This document shows positions 43,879 through 54,465 of a stretch of DNA of 64,000 bases, piece after piece. The stretch is taken from assembly GCA_028274465.1 (NCBI GenBank), contig CM051456.1, positions 105,189,348-105,253,347 on the forward strand. Direction: 5' to 3'. The stretch is from Plantago ovata. Lineage: Eukaryota; Streptophyta; Magnoliopsida; Lamiales; Plantaginaceae. Under the pieces are notes generated by a model that saw only the letters and a program-made list of their open reading frames with translations, ran no database searches and was not told the origin of the DNA. Positions within the stretch are counted from its first letter, which is position 1; the number at the start of each line of letters is the position of its first letter. A program made the translations under genes and the position numbers.

Positions 43879-45539
43879 TTGAAGTTTTGTTATGTTTATG
43901 TGGTGTTAAGCATACATGCCTGTAGCTTTTTTTCTTTTTTTCCGTGTTTGTGTGTTTTAACATTTTATGCTATGCAATGTATAGTGGTTTAGCCGTTTAG
44001 GGAATGAAAGGGATGATTCTGTGTTGAATCAAACAGAAAACTGAAAATTTCACTAATTGCTAGCAGCGGACTCATCTCTGAAATCTGCATTCTGGTATTA
44101 ATTTGCTGATCAATAATAGTCTGTCTTTCTTCCCTATTCATTTATTTACCTCCACTATCTAACCAAGTAGCTGAACAAAACAATTATGAAATCAAGTGCT
44201 AAATGGTTGAGTCCTGTAACTTGCTACAATCTCGAGTTGAGTTGTTACAACCGGGAGAGCCGCTCAGTATTGGATCCATGATCTAAAATGGAAAACCATC
44301 TTTGCCTAACTTGGTTCAGCTCTCAGCATGTGTTAACATCCCAATATTGTTGGTAGCTGCTGACTGCGGTTACTGTACACTGTTGCATTTACATGCTGTG
44401 ATTAGTAGCCATCATCTTTGAAACTACTGGGTAATACTCTCTCTAATCTACCAGTTAACCACTGGATAATGAATTTACTGTGGTAAAATGAGTGTCTAGA
44501 TGTTGAAAAAGAAGGGCCCGAAAAAGAAGTATGTGAAGTCCTTGCATTCAGAATGCAGAAAGTGAGACAACACCATCACTTTCCTAAAATGTACACGAGG
44601 ACAAAACCTTGTAGTGTGATGCTGGCCCAACATTTGATTTCACATTGTTGAAATGACATCAACAGTGATACGAATTGTTGCTGCATGACATGATTGGTTT
44701 GGTGTGATGGAACAAGCACAACACAACATATCTGCCTGTGCTCTGCCATCTTGAAGATCATTAGAAGCAGCAGTATATTTGTAACAATCAATATCTATAG
44801 TCATCCTTCCCGCCTAATACCTCCATGATGGTGATCCTGCTGGTGGATCTCATTCTCACTTACATATTTCTGGCCTTGTGTACCCTTGTTTGAGTTCGAT
44901 GTGGGGTTAAATTCGAAAAAAAGAAGCTACGTTAGGGTCAAAATTGTGTTAGGGTCTCACTAAATTTTATTTAGTACTACATCAAAGGAATTGTTAGTGG
45001 ACAAGTTTCTGTTTCAAGATTGGAGCTTTCTTCTTACAAGTTGGAGTTGAGGAATTGTTAATATTTCTTTCTTTATTTTTAATGGGGAAAGTCTGATAGG
45101 CAGCAGTTTAATCAAAATTTTAAGGTTTAGATTAAGGAATCTCGCTAGATTCTATTAGTAATACTGTACTAGTTAGATTTCTTCTTACAAGCTCATGAAG
45201 TCTTTAGTTTATTGCAACCTGTTAATTAAGCAACCGCTCACAGATCTCTGTCTCTGTTGAATTCAATAGTGGACTCACCAGTTCCCATTTAGAGAAAAAA
45301 ATTACGCCATGGAAAGCCGATGCCTCCACCACCTGCTTCTTCATCTCTGTGCCGCGATCATAGAAAGTTGTATAGCCTTAGAAGATGAACCAATGATCAC
45401 GTGACTTGGATTTGCATGTAGAAGGTCCGAGCAACGTCTGCTTGCACCCTATAAAAGGGGGGGGGGAAAGATAGGAGGAGGGAAAGTTACCAAGTCACGA
45501 ATACAAAAATCTTTTTTCGCCCACTACTAGTCGAGGCTC
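43879..45539. other. Downstream intergenic region
   Basis: Probably begins with the IST1-like 3' UTR. A run of ten G residues near 45,457 (TATAAAAGGGGGGGGGG) is unusual in otherwise AT-rich DNA. No gene recognised. Confidence 0.25.
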
Positions 45540-46413
45540 TGCTCGACCTATACTTCAACATAGTTTCTCAACTATCTTCTACAAAGATACATGGAAACTA
45601 GGGGGACATATGTTGGTGTTAAAATATGTCCAGTCCGCATGTACGAACTGGAGCGGTCTAAGAGCGCGACGATGCATCAAGGGTCGTCCCTCAACGGGGG
45701 CGACCACACCCAAGTAGGTCACTTAAGTGTGGCTCGACCAACATATGGTCCGACCATCACTATGAGTCCAACCATCAAGATAAGCTCACTACAAGGACAA
45801 GGCAGCTGTGGAGCTCGAGGAGAACCTTACGTCAAGCTGACACCCTCCAAAAGAGACTAGGCAGAGCACTACTCGGACCATGAATATAAGAGGAAGGCAC
45901 GAGGACCCAGGTCGACCACCCATGGTCGGTCCCTGTGGGGCCCGCCTTCCAGAATATTCCATGAGACCCAAAAAGTCAATAATGCCCTCCAAACCCTAGT
46001 CAAGATGTTTGGGTCAAAGCCCATGGACCTCCTTAATGGGCTTGGGCCAAAGGAGGCTTCGATCTCAGCCGGACACTTGTCACGATCCTACATAAAGTGA
46101 TAATAAAATACTACAAGTATATAAAGGGACTCATTCATTATCCCTAGGTAACCAATCATAGTTCTCACCTACCACATTTACTACTCTTACTAGGAAAACC
46201 CTTCAACTCCCTACACGTAAAGTCGTCCCTCCGGTCTGATCTTTGACAGACCGGGCACGAGGTACTAATCCCCCCTCCATTCTCTTTCAGGTACGAGGAT
46301 ACTACATGAAGAATTCCTACTCTCCTCAGAGGAGACTACATGAAGAAGACCTAAATAGTTCCTTGTGACGGTTTAATACGAACTTAAGAGGAAGTACGAA
46401 TTATCCTTCAACA
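45540..46413 (+). mobile_element. 3' end and LTR of an LTR retrotransposon
   Basis: The segment before 45,611 ends in a purine tract (GAAACTAGGGGGAC) and ATA, then an 803-bp LTR runs from TGTTGG (45,611) to TTCAACA (46,413). It has a TATATAAA box at 46,118-46,125 and an 8-bp hairpin at 46,231-46,254. The pre-LTR segment AGTTTC...CTATCTTCTAC matches that at about 606-625, so this is a relative of the left-end element. The internal body and 5' LTR are missing; no target duplication was found. Confidence 0.55.
46231..46254 (+). other. LTR stem-loop, 8-bp stem
   Basis: CCGGTCTG (46,231-46,238) pairs perfectly with CAGACCGG (46,247-46,254) around an 8-nt loop, 113 bp downstream of the TATA box. 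It parallels 1273-1295, with two of eight stem pairs changed together. Confidence 0.5.
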
Positions 46414-47289
46414 AAAGATAACAATTTGATGCAACTCAAAGTATAACGATCTATTTTGTATATGCAATAAACTAAGAATTAAAACCTCCCTAAGAAAAAT
46501 ACAATCAATACTTTGATGTACTCTACAACCTAGTTATTCACCATCATCATCTCATATGTCTAGATATATACGGGCTCAGGGTGAATATGGCCAATGTTAT
46601 CTAAAATGCATATTACACTTCTCAAATACACATGCAATTGATTTCACTAAAAAAGGAAAAAACACAATTCATTTTTGGGGTTTTAATTTGATCCAGATGT
46701 GACATGTATGAAATTTTATCTGAGTACAAAAGAATAGAAATAGAAATGGATCCATTCAATTCAATTTCAATCCACGAAATGGTATCTCTTGCAACATACA
46801 TACAGGCAGCAGTCATACTGTTACACTAGAAGAGAACCAGAGACCACTAGATGTTAAATTCTTACTGTTCTCTCTCTATCTTTCAAACAAGGAAAGAAAA
46901 TAAATTATGTGAGGAGAGCTGAAATCCCGAGAACCAATTTACCTGGTCATTGAAAGCAACAATACATCATATACTTCAATGCAAAAATGCAATGCAACAC
47001 CTCTAAGATTAATTGTAATTATTTACCATTATTGTGTATACACCAAAATAGTTACTTCTAGATCGATTGTTAGCCCATCTACCACAGTTCTGGTGGGATT
47101 TCATAACTTCAATAGAAGTCTAGCAGTGTTATGCTCGGTTCGTTGAACGTGTACTGTTCTTCAAACCGATTCTGTCTATTGACATTTTATATTCTTTTTT
47201 GTTTCTTTTTTTTTCTTGTCATAACTTTTTATTTTTTATTTTCATGTATTTCATTTAACTCTTTCTTTTTTACTTTTTTTTATTTTTTT
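46414..47289. other. Intergenic stretch
   Basis: AT-rich, nothing recognised. T-rich at its right end, where the poly(A) of the LINE fragment begins. Confidence 0.25.
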
Positions 47290-47945
47290 ATTTTTTTGGA
47301 ACTGTGAACAATTTCGTTACTTCCAAAAGCATTACACCAAATAAACAAACAAGACAGACCACCAGCTAGCGGCCTATTACAGCATTTTAAAGACAAAAAA
47401 TGAGTTCATGTAGGTTCTGTTGCAGTACCGGGAATTTGGTACTACGCCTGATGATTTGCCGGATAATAGTATCACATATATCATCGATGTTGAGCCCCCG
47501 TTGTTGGAAATTTTTTTGTTCCTTGCTTGTCAAATGCAGTAAATACATTCTGCTACAAGCCCTTTCAGGACTTTTGGTTTCCATGTTCTTCCCTTTGCGC
47601 GTTTACACAGGTTTGTAACCCCCTCATTCCAATTCGCCCATTGGACCGGGATGTGGATCCATTCTAATACCCTGCGCAGTATTTCATGTGTCTGTACACA
47701 CTGGAAGAAGAGAGGTTCTATTGACTCCGGTTCCCTACAGTAAACGCAGCAGCCATCCGTTTGCATCCCAAATCGATTAAGACGATCTTTCGTGGCCATA
47801 CGTTTTCGAAGGCACAACCACAACATGAACGTGGCACGTGGACGAGCCATGTTACCAGGAATAAGGTCTTTCCAGGCAACCGGTGTAGAGTACCCACTAG
47901 CCATGTTACTTTTTATTTTTCTCTCCACTTTGTCCCATTTCTTTT
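47290..47945 (-). mobile_element. 5'-truncated LINE fragment (zf-RVT region)
   Basis: The minus strand encodes a zinc-binding reverse-transcriptase-associated domain: KWDKVERK, PRATFMLWLCLRKRMATKDRL, then CVYCREPESIEPLFFQC (47,928-47,530). A frameshift near 47,560 is followed by the continuing LHLTSKEQKN frame. The 3' end reads CGAAATTGTTCACAGTTCC plus an A-rich tail (T-rich 47,260-47,300 on the plus strand). Exact ends and target duplication were not resolved. Confidence 0.75.
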
Positions 47946-49236
47946 GTATTTTATTTTATTTTCTCTTATTTAAAAGTTGATCTTTAGTTTTATAATTTAA
48001 AATTACATACCAACATTATTTTAAAATTTAAACTTTGATACTTAAACTTTATATTCACAATGGAATTTAAAATTGGAATAGATAAGAATTTAAAACTCAC
48101 TTTTCTAAATTAAACCAAATTACAAATTTCTAATAAAACAAAAATAGGAGTACAAATAGTAATAGTACAAATTAAATTTACAAATTAATATTAAAATTAA
48201 AATTACAAATAGTAATAGTACACTAAAGCTGGCACATGAGTTTTTAGATATTAGCGAATATAGGAGTAGTATTTTTAATTTATGTTATAGTATTTTTATT
48301 TTATTGTGGTAGTTTAAATTTCTACTAGCATGTTTTCAATTTTTAAAATTTATTATAATTTTTATTTTTCAAGTATTTTGACTTTAAAAATTAATATGAC
48401 GTTATCAATATTAATTAATGGTGTTAAAACGAAATATAAAATGAGTACTTTAGAAAATGAGAAAACAAATTAAATCGTGGGTTTCATATAATTTTAAATT
48501 TCAATTGTCAAAGAGGATTGTTGATGTTTGGGTTATGTTGATTGAAAAATTAATATAACAGCGGAGACTAGAGTTCATGGAGATGGACTTGATCAAAGAT
48601 TTACTAAATACTCCAATGCATTGAAAAATAAAGCTAACAATTGTGTGGATCTTTTCTAGAAGGAAGCAGTGTATTATATCTGCAGGCCAAGAAAGAAACC
48701 TAAACATAAGATAAGAATATGCAATCTACGAAGTATTATATACTATAGTACTATTTGCATTTTAAATTATATTTATTACTCATTATAGTAGTAAAATAGT
48801 GAAATAGAATGCAAACAACATAAATGGCAGTAGCCTGGAGCGGCAGCAAAAAGTCGATGGGCCTATATATTCATAGAGTCAGCTGCGCTCATCAGCACCC
48901 TCACAGCTCAGCTCATCAGCGAGAGAGAGAGAGAGAGAGAGCGGCAATCACGTTTTTCAGATACGATTAAAGCTGCAATCTACTACACACATCCTATTCC
49001 GACCTAATAACTGGACTACTAGTTATTTCCTTTTTCTTTTCCTTTTGGTCTAATTCATTTAATTAGGCTATCTCCACTAACACAAATCTGATTCAATTAT
49101 ACTCATAAATAAACAAAGCTTTGTGTGAATTTGTAAATTTAAATTCTAAGGAATTGATGGAGTTTAAATTGCTTCAAGTATCAATATATCCGCGTCATTA
49201 TTTTAGAATGCACATGAGCCATCGGTAGGGGTGACA
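47946..49236. other. Very AT-rich intergenic stretch with a (GA)n run
   Basis: Extremely AT-rich up to about 48,800. The only GC-richer part, 48,830-48,960, contains CTCAGCTCATCAGC and a (GA)10 microsatellite (48,921-48,940). No ORF is supported. Confidence 0.3.
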
Positions 49237-49480
49237 CATTTTTTTGTAAACGGAAAAAAATTTCATTAATCACCACCAAAGAAAATGTACATAAGGGATA
49301 CACACCGAAAAATCTCAAAAGCCAAATACAACGGGAAAAGAGCATCTATACAAGAGCAATCATATACCACCTTATGTCTCCAGATTTAAGCCGCGTTATG
49401 TCTCCGTTAGGGATCGAACCCTGCACCTTTTCTTCACCCACCCAACTCCCTTCTACTGGACCACCCTTTAACTCACGTTC
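49237..49480 (-). mobile_element. tRNA-derived SINE (probable)
   Basis: On the minus strand a B box GGTTCGATCCC (49,420-49,410) follows, by about 40 bp, a GGGTGGTCCAGTAGAAGGG segment resembling an A box. The 3' end is GATTAATGAAATTTTTTTCC then GTTTACAAAAAA. Pol III boxes at one end and a LINE-like tail at the other define a SINE. The 5' edge is approximate. Confidence 0.6.
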
Positions 49481-49689
49481 TCTCTTCTCTGATTGGCTGG
49501 TGATTAGATACAAATAGTCTTAATTCTGTAATTTGTTAGATAGCTTGATCATTAAGCAAACAAATACAGTTGAGTTTGAGAGAGATATTGCTAGAGAGAG
49601 TGAGAAAGAGTCTATGTTCAACTTGGGCGGATGAGGAGCAACTTGTAAGGTTTTGTACGCTTTCTTGTGAAAGATGTATTGTATTTAGT

Positions 49690-50011
49690 TTTGGGGTAAG
49701 AAAGCAGTTTTCGGGAGAAGTTGTGTCTACTGCAGGTTACGTGATCAATAGGTATCCCTCTAGCTCATTGAAATTCAAAACTCCTGAGTTTATATGGTCT
49801 GGGGAGTTATCTACCTGTGATCATCTAAAGGTGTTTGGATGTTGGCATTTGCACATGTAACAAGACGAACTGGAAACTAGATCGAGATGTGAAGTGTATT
49901 TTCTTAGTATGTCCTAGAGGCACCAAAGGTTACAGGGTGTGGTATATGGGATATAAGAAATGTTTGATCAGTAGAGAAGTTACTTTTTTTTAATGAGATG
50001 CTTGAACTGAG
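49690..50011 (+). pseudogene. copia integrase C-terminal fragment
   Basis: STAGYVINRYPSSSLKFKTP, then FIWSGELSTCDHLKVFGC, match the copia integrase pattern (NR-P...KTP-E-W-G...H-L-VFGC). After a stop at 49,858 and frame changes come RGTKGYRVW and KKCLISREVTF, the usual following motif. No intact catalytic core. Confidence 0.8.
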
Positions 50012-50066
50012 TCCATTGATTTTTAATACCCTACTAGTGACCCTAATAATAAAAAGAATTTCATTA

Positions 50067-50751
50067 TGCACACAATTATATTTTAGTCCAAAGCCAACAC
50101 AAATTCATTTTTCCAAAATTGGATTGTGAAAAATCCAAACACTCAAACATCCCTTAGTGTTTTAAAATAAAATAAGAGAAAAATTTTATTGTTTCCTTTT
50201 CTCTTTTTTTTTTTTTTTCTTTTTCCTTTTGTCTTTTTCTTTTTCAATTCTTCTTCTTCTCCGGTACCAATTCCGGTACCGAAGATTGCTCCGGCAACCG
50301 GAGCAACCTCATGAACGGAGCGGAGCTTACCCAGATCGGAGCTTGCTCCAGTCACTGGAGCAAGTGACTGTAGCAAGCTCCGATCTGGAGCTTGCTCCCA
50401 TCTACTGGAGCAAACTCCGATCGGAGCAAGCTCCAGTGACTGGAGCTTGCTCCGATCTACTGGAGCTTGCCCAGATCGGAGCTTGCTCCGGTGACTGGAG
50501 CAAGCTCCAGATCGGAGTGTTTGCTCCGATCTGGAGCTTGCTCCGGCGATCCGATACCGGAGCTCTATAGAAGAAGAAGATGAATTAATATTTAAATTAT
50601 TTTTTTTTAAATTAAAAATTTTAAATTAAGTGTTTATTAAAAATAGGGTAAAATATATAGTTTTCTTAAGTCATGTTTGGATGGAAGGTGTCTTAAGTGA
50701 TGATGGTCAACTCAAATGTATTTGATTTTGGACTAAAATGTAATTGTGTGC
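50067..50751. mobile_element. TIR element carrying a GC-rich palindromic satellite
   Basis: The ends are inverted repeats: left TGCACACAATTATATTTTAG, complement of right TGCACACAATTACATTTTAG, both followed by TCCAAA. Weaker inverted similarity (TTGATTTTTA) extends outward to about 50,016 and 50,803. The centre (50,280-50,570) is a strikingly GC-rich array. No ORF with a recognised domain; no target duplication was identified, so the superfamily is open. Confidence 0.55.
50295..50566. repeat. Palindromic GC-rich satellite, GGAGC-AA-GCTCC units
   Basis: About ten copies of a near-perfect palindrome (GGAGCAAGCTCC or its complement GGAGCTTGCTCC, some with changes) are separated by CAGTGACT or GATCT linkers that themselves tend to be self-complementary. 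The composition is far more GC-rich than the flanks. The chance reading frame across it is not a protein. Confidence 0.8.
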
Positions 50752-51216
50752 ACTTGGAGGTCTTTTTTGAGAAAGGGACCATTAATTGTCACTAAAAATC
50801 AAATAACTCTTAAAAATAAGGGATCAAATGGATCACTTACAAAAGCTAAGAAAGAAATTGGAGTTGCATCTATAGAAGTTGGAAGTGGACATTTGGTGTA
50901 CAACTCTGAGAGGTGTTGAGCTGCAAGAAGAAGATGAGATATATGATGGCATTTTTTTAGAGAGCCTGAGACATTCAAGTTCTCATCATCAAGAACAACT
51001 GCAACAGGCTCAAACACCAGAAAAATAAAATTTCTCAAAACATGATTCTGAACATAGTGATGATCAAGAATCTGATCGAGAGCTAGAAGCAAGTGACAAC
51101 TCAAAAGGAAATTCAACATCGATATGAGTAATTAGGGTTTAACCAGAAACATGAGAAAGAGAAAGGATGCATGGAAGCTTGCTAAAATATTTGGTTGGTC
51201 ACCTTAAGTGGCTTAT

Positions 51217-52188
51217 TGTCACGCACGGTCGTTTTTGCGGTATATCGGTCCCAAGGGTGGCTATCATGTAAATTGTAATACCCCGCATACCACATTGCTT
51301 AAGAGTGAGTGGAATAAAGGGTATATATGTTAGACCACACTCACATGGTATGAGGCATTTTGGGTGATTCAAAAAGCAAATCCGTGCGGACTCAGGCCCA
51401 AAGCGGACAATATCATACAGTTGGGACGTGTGTGGGTCTGTCCAGTAGTAACCACGCCGGCCGGATTGGTCGGGTCGTTACAAATGGTATCAGAGCCTAG
51501 ATCAACCCAAAGCCCGCACCGGGTGGACGTTTGGTAAAGGTTATTGTCAGTTTGTCACCCCCACCACTTAAGGCGCTCGACGAGGACGTCGAGGCTTTAA
51601 GGGGGTAGTTTGTAATACCCCGCATGCCACATCGCTTAAGAGTGAGTGGAATAAATGGTATATATGTTAGACCATCACTCTCACATGGTATGAGACCTTT
51701 TGGGTGATTCCAAAAGCAAATCCGTGCGGGCTCAAGCCCAAGCGGACAATATCATACTGTGGGGACGTGTGTGGGTCCGTCCAGGAGTAACCACGCCGGC
51801 CGGATTGGTCGGGTTGTTACATAAATACTTCTCTATAATGTTCTTGTATATTTTAGAATATTTCAAATTAACTTGTAAGATAAGGAATATGGTAGAAGGA
51901 TCTACACGGTGGAAGGACCTAAAAGGTCTTCCACGACCGTTAGATTAGATCGATCTCCACCTTGAGGAGGTGACTTGTATATATAGACCCTTGGCCATTT
52001 CATTTTATCATCAAGCAATACAAGAATTCAATCATCATTTCCACTATTTTTCTCACTATAAAAAGCTCTCTTCTTACACACTTAGCAACAAGTTCGGTTG
52101 GCTGACCAGCTAGTCTCAAGGCGAACTAACTAGCCTAGTGCCGCACGGGTTCAAGTTCTTTCGATTGTTCAAGTTTCATCCAATGACA
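51217..52188 (+). mobile_element. Solo LTR interrupted by a TRIM
   Basis: Without the TRIM and its duplicated TAAAT, this is about 419 bp beginning TGTCACGCACGG and ending CAATGACA, a TG...CA pair with 5-bp inverted ends (TGTCA/TGACA). TTAT flanks both sides (51,213-51,216 and 52,189-52,192). A TATA box (TATATATA, 51,978-51,985) is in place. Splicing it out restores a continuous copia frame leading into ALNVAQDINYIEPNSY. No internal region is present, so it is a solo LTR. Confidence 0.65.
51274..51821 (+). mobile_element. TRIM element, complete, copy 1
   Basis: Two LTRs, 51,274-51,482 and 51,611-51,821 (about 210 bp), start TGTAATACCCCGCAT and end GTTACA. The primer site TGGTATCAGAGCC (51,485-51,497) is the exact initiator tRNA-Met complement. 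The tract TTTAAGGGGGTAGTT precedes the second LTR. TAAAT flanks both ends (51,269-51,273 and 51,822-51,826). It encodes no protein and depends on another element's enzymes. Confidence 0.92.
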
Positions 52189-52375
52189 TTATGCTCTAAA
52201 TGTTGCACAAGACATTAACTATATTGAACCTAACAGTTACAAGGAGACTATCTCACGTCCACATAAAGATAAGTGGTTGGTTGCCATGCAGGATTAACAA
52301 CTGTCACTTGACAAAAATAGCACATGGACATTGGTGGATAAACCACTTAGTATCAAGACACTAATTACTTATCTC
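52189..52375 (+). pseudogene. copia reverse-transcriptase N-terminal fragment
   Basis: ALNVAQDINYIEPNSYKE is followed by KDKWLVAMQD, a stop, and LDKNSTWTLVDKPLSIKTL. This is the typical copia RT entry (EP-Y-EA...D-W--AM--E---L--N-TW-LV). The rest of RT and RNase H are absent. Confidence 0.8.
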
Positions 52376-53199
52376 TTCTATAAAAGCTAGAGGCTGGATA
52401 TCCAACACCACCAGATTGCTCACATGCAGGTGGATTTGAATGTGCCTCCAACCCTGAAGGTTCTACTTATCTCTTCTATAAAATTCTTACAGAATAGGAT
52501 ACGGTTGGAGAAAGAGGCGAGTTAGTGATACCTTTTTGGGCTCAAGGCGCTATTGATAGACATTTGGAGAACAATAATGATGCGGTTGTGAGCCTTGACG
52601 TGACAAATTACCCTGGTAAAGAAAATTCAGAGGCCATAAGGGCCCCAACAATGGTGGTTCCTATAAACTTAGTACAGGCTGGAAGAAATTCAGAAGGAAT
52701 CGGGCCATGGAAACAGGTGGACGAATATGGGTTTATGGAAGGGAGAACACGACGATGATGATGCTCTATTACGAGCCACCCATCCTCGTATAATAGGGTG
52801 GTGAACGGATTCTACGAGGTGCTTTCCCACGATGATGGAAGGAAGAAAATTGAGGTTTGTTGGAATATGTTGACAAGAATAGCTAAGAAACGAGTGTGAC
52901 TTTTTGCATTGCAGAAATGAACACAATTGCAATTCACTTGGATACTCGTAGTACTACTATTTTGTGGGCATGTAATGTAATGTATATGTAATAGTTTGAG
53001 CTTGTGGTTGCGGACTTGTGGTCTCGACTCTTGTGGACTTGATGTTTGGAAGTTTGAGCTGGTTGTGTTATAGTTTTATTTGTTTGGGTGAAGTTTAGCT
53101 ATGGCAGGCACAAGAAGGCCACTGTAATTCTCTTGTTGTTATTTTAGTGCCTTGAACATCCTGTTAATCTATACTAGATCTGAAAGACATATTAAAAAA
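52376..53199 (+). other. Repeat-derived stretch, uncertain origin
   Basis: ACTTATCTCTTCTATAAAA occurs at about 52,369 and again about 96 bp later. The frame at 52,525-52,758 (MVVPINLVQAGRNSEGIGPW, ending GRTRR) loosely resembles the C-terminal part of plant LINE ORF1 proteins. Nothing firmer can be said. Confidence 0.3.
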
Positions 53200-53572
53200 A
53201 ATAAAAATAGTGACGGATAAGATTTACCCATCACTAATATGTTAACTCCAGTCAACCAATGTAGTGACGGATAAATCGTATCCGTCATTGAAGTTGTTAC
53301 TTCAGTGCCGGATAAACTTTATCCGTCACTAAAATTTAATTTTTTAATCTTTCTTAAATTCCATAGTTAACCTTTTATCTATCGTTAATCCGTTACTAGT
53401 CCGTCACTAATTAGTGACGGATAAACTTATCTGTCACTAAATCTTAGTGACGCTCAATATAGTGACGACTTCCCTTATCCGTCACTAAACGGATTATTGA
53501 CAAATCGGTGTTGTTTAGTGACGGATAAATCCGTCACTATACATGAAGATTTTTGTAGTAAGCTGCAAATGC
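53200..53572. mobile_element. CACTA-type terminal region with subterminal repeats
   Basis: About ten copies of AGTGACGGATAA and its complement TTATCCGTCACT alternate in both orientations, ending with GAAGATTTTTGTAGTA, the complement of a CACTACAAAAATC-like terminus with one change. Clustered inverted subterminal repeats and that terminus are typical of CACTA (En/Spm) elements. The opposite TIR was not found. Confidence 0.5.
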
Positions 53573-53721
53573 CGAGCTGTATGAGGCAGAAATTCGTCCC
53601 ACGTATGGTTCAGAGACCGAGCCCCACCTCCGCGGGTGCGACTTAGGTGCCTTTTTTATCTTCTTTCTTTGTGCGGGCTGGGACCATGTCTCCCGAATAG
53701 TCTCATTCACAAATATCCTTC

Positions 53722-53850
53722 ATTCTGTAACTTTCTAGCTAGCTTGAACATTAAGAAAACAGATACACTTGAGTTTGAGAGAGATTTTGCTAGAGAGAGT
53801 CAGAACGAGTCTTTGTTTGCCATTGACAGTTGGGCAGCAACTTGTAAGTT
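53722..53850 (+). repeat. Right LTR-like remnant of the copia element
   Basis: Shares CATTAAG-AAACA-ATAC, TTGAGTTTGAGAGAGA and TTGCTAGAGAGAGT with 49,523-49,655 in the same orientation. The downstream GAAGGAGATCTTTGACCC continues as LTR-like sequence. Confidence 0.5.
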
Positions 53851-54258
53851 CTTGTGATAGTGAAGGAGATCTTTGACCCTTTGTGCACGTAGGAACAATT
53901 GTGCACATAAACTTTGTGTATTGTTTTGATTGTGATAGAGTTGTTCAATAAGGGTTCAATCGTTTGAATTTATATAGGATTATTGTTGGTTTGTTGAGTT
54001 GTCGTCGATTTCTCTAACCCATTGCATTTACTCTAGTGATGTTTCTGGATATTAATCATGGTAGAAGAATGTTAAGCTATTGAAAATTTACTTTAGGTAT
54101 TGAAAATTTACTTTGGAAATATAGATGTGAGTTTGAATATATATTAAAATGTAAAGAGTAGGTGTTATACTCTTTGTAACTCTTATATATCTTAATTCAT
54201 GGAATAATGTATTTTTTATGTATAAAAAAGAAAATAACTTTTTTTTTCACAAAAAGTA

Positions 54259-54413
54259 CTCTCTCCGTTTTCCTTAAATGGTTTAGGTTTAATTTTAAAA
54301 CGTTTTTAGGAGGTTGATATAATGTGTGGTGTATTTGATTTTGTGGTAAAGGTGTGAGTTGAAGTTTGTCATAAAGAAATATGTAAATAATATTTATTTA
54401 GAAAAAGAGGGAA
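54259..54413. mobile_element. Stowaway-like MITE, short
   Basis: Left end CTCTCTCCGTTTTCCTTAAA; the complement of the right end begins TTCCCTCTTTTTCTAAATAA. TA on both sides (54,257-54,258 and 54,414-54,415). 155 bp. Confidence 0.55.
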
Positions 54414-54465
54414 TATCTCTTTTTTGGAATATAATTGTTGGTCCCTTTAAACAACAAGAAAAAAC

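Larger units (their letters stand above)
49523..53850 (+). mobile_element. Decayed Ty1/copia retrotransposon with nested insertions
   Basis: In order: an LTR-like segment (49,523-49,655), an integrase fragment (49,690-50,011), an inserted TIR element, a linker-like coding remnant (ESDRELEASDNSKGN near 51,075), an inserted solo LTR, a reverse-transcriptase start (52,189-52,375), and a second LTR-like segment (53,722-53,850) matching the first (ATTCTGTAA, TTGAGTTTGAGAGAGA, GCAACTTGTAAG). The order fits a single copia element in plus orientation with large deletions. Edges are approximate. Confidence 0.55.

Noticed and set aside
50143..50570. Open frames across the GGAGC palindromic array
   Set aside because: Both strands are open because of repeat composition; no domain, and the content is explained by the satellite.
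51274..51482. TRIM LTR considered as Cassandra (5S rRNA-bearing)
   Set aside because: The LTR starts TGTAATACCCC and uses the same tRNA-Met primer type, but no 5S rRNA-like promoter or 5S sequence is present in it.
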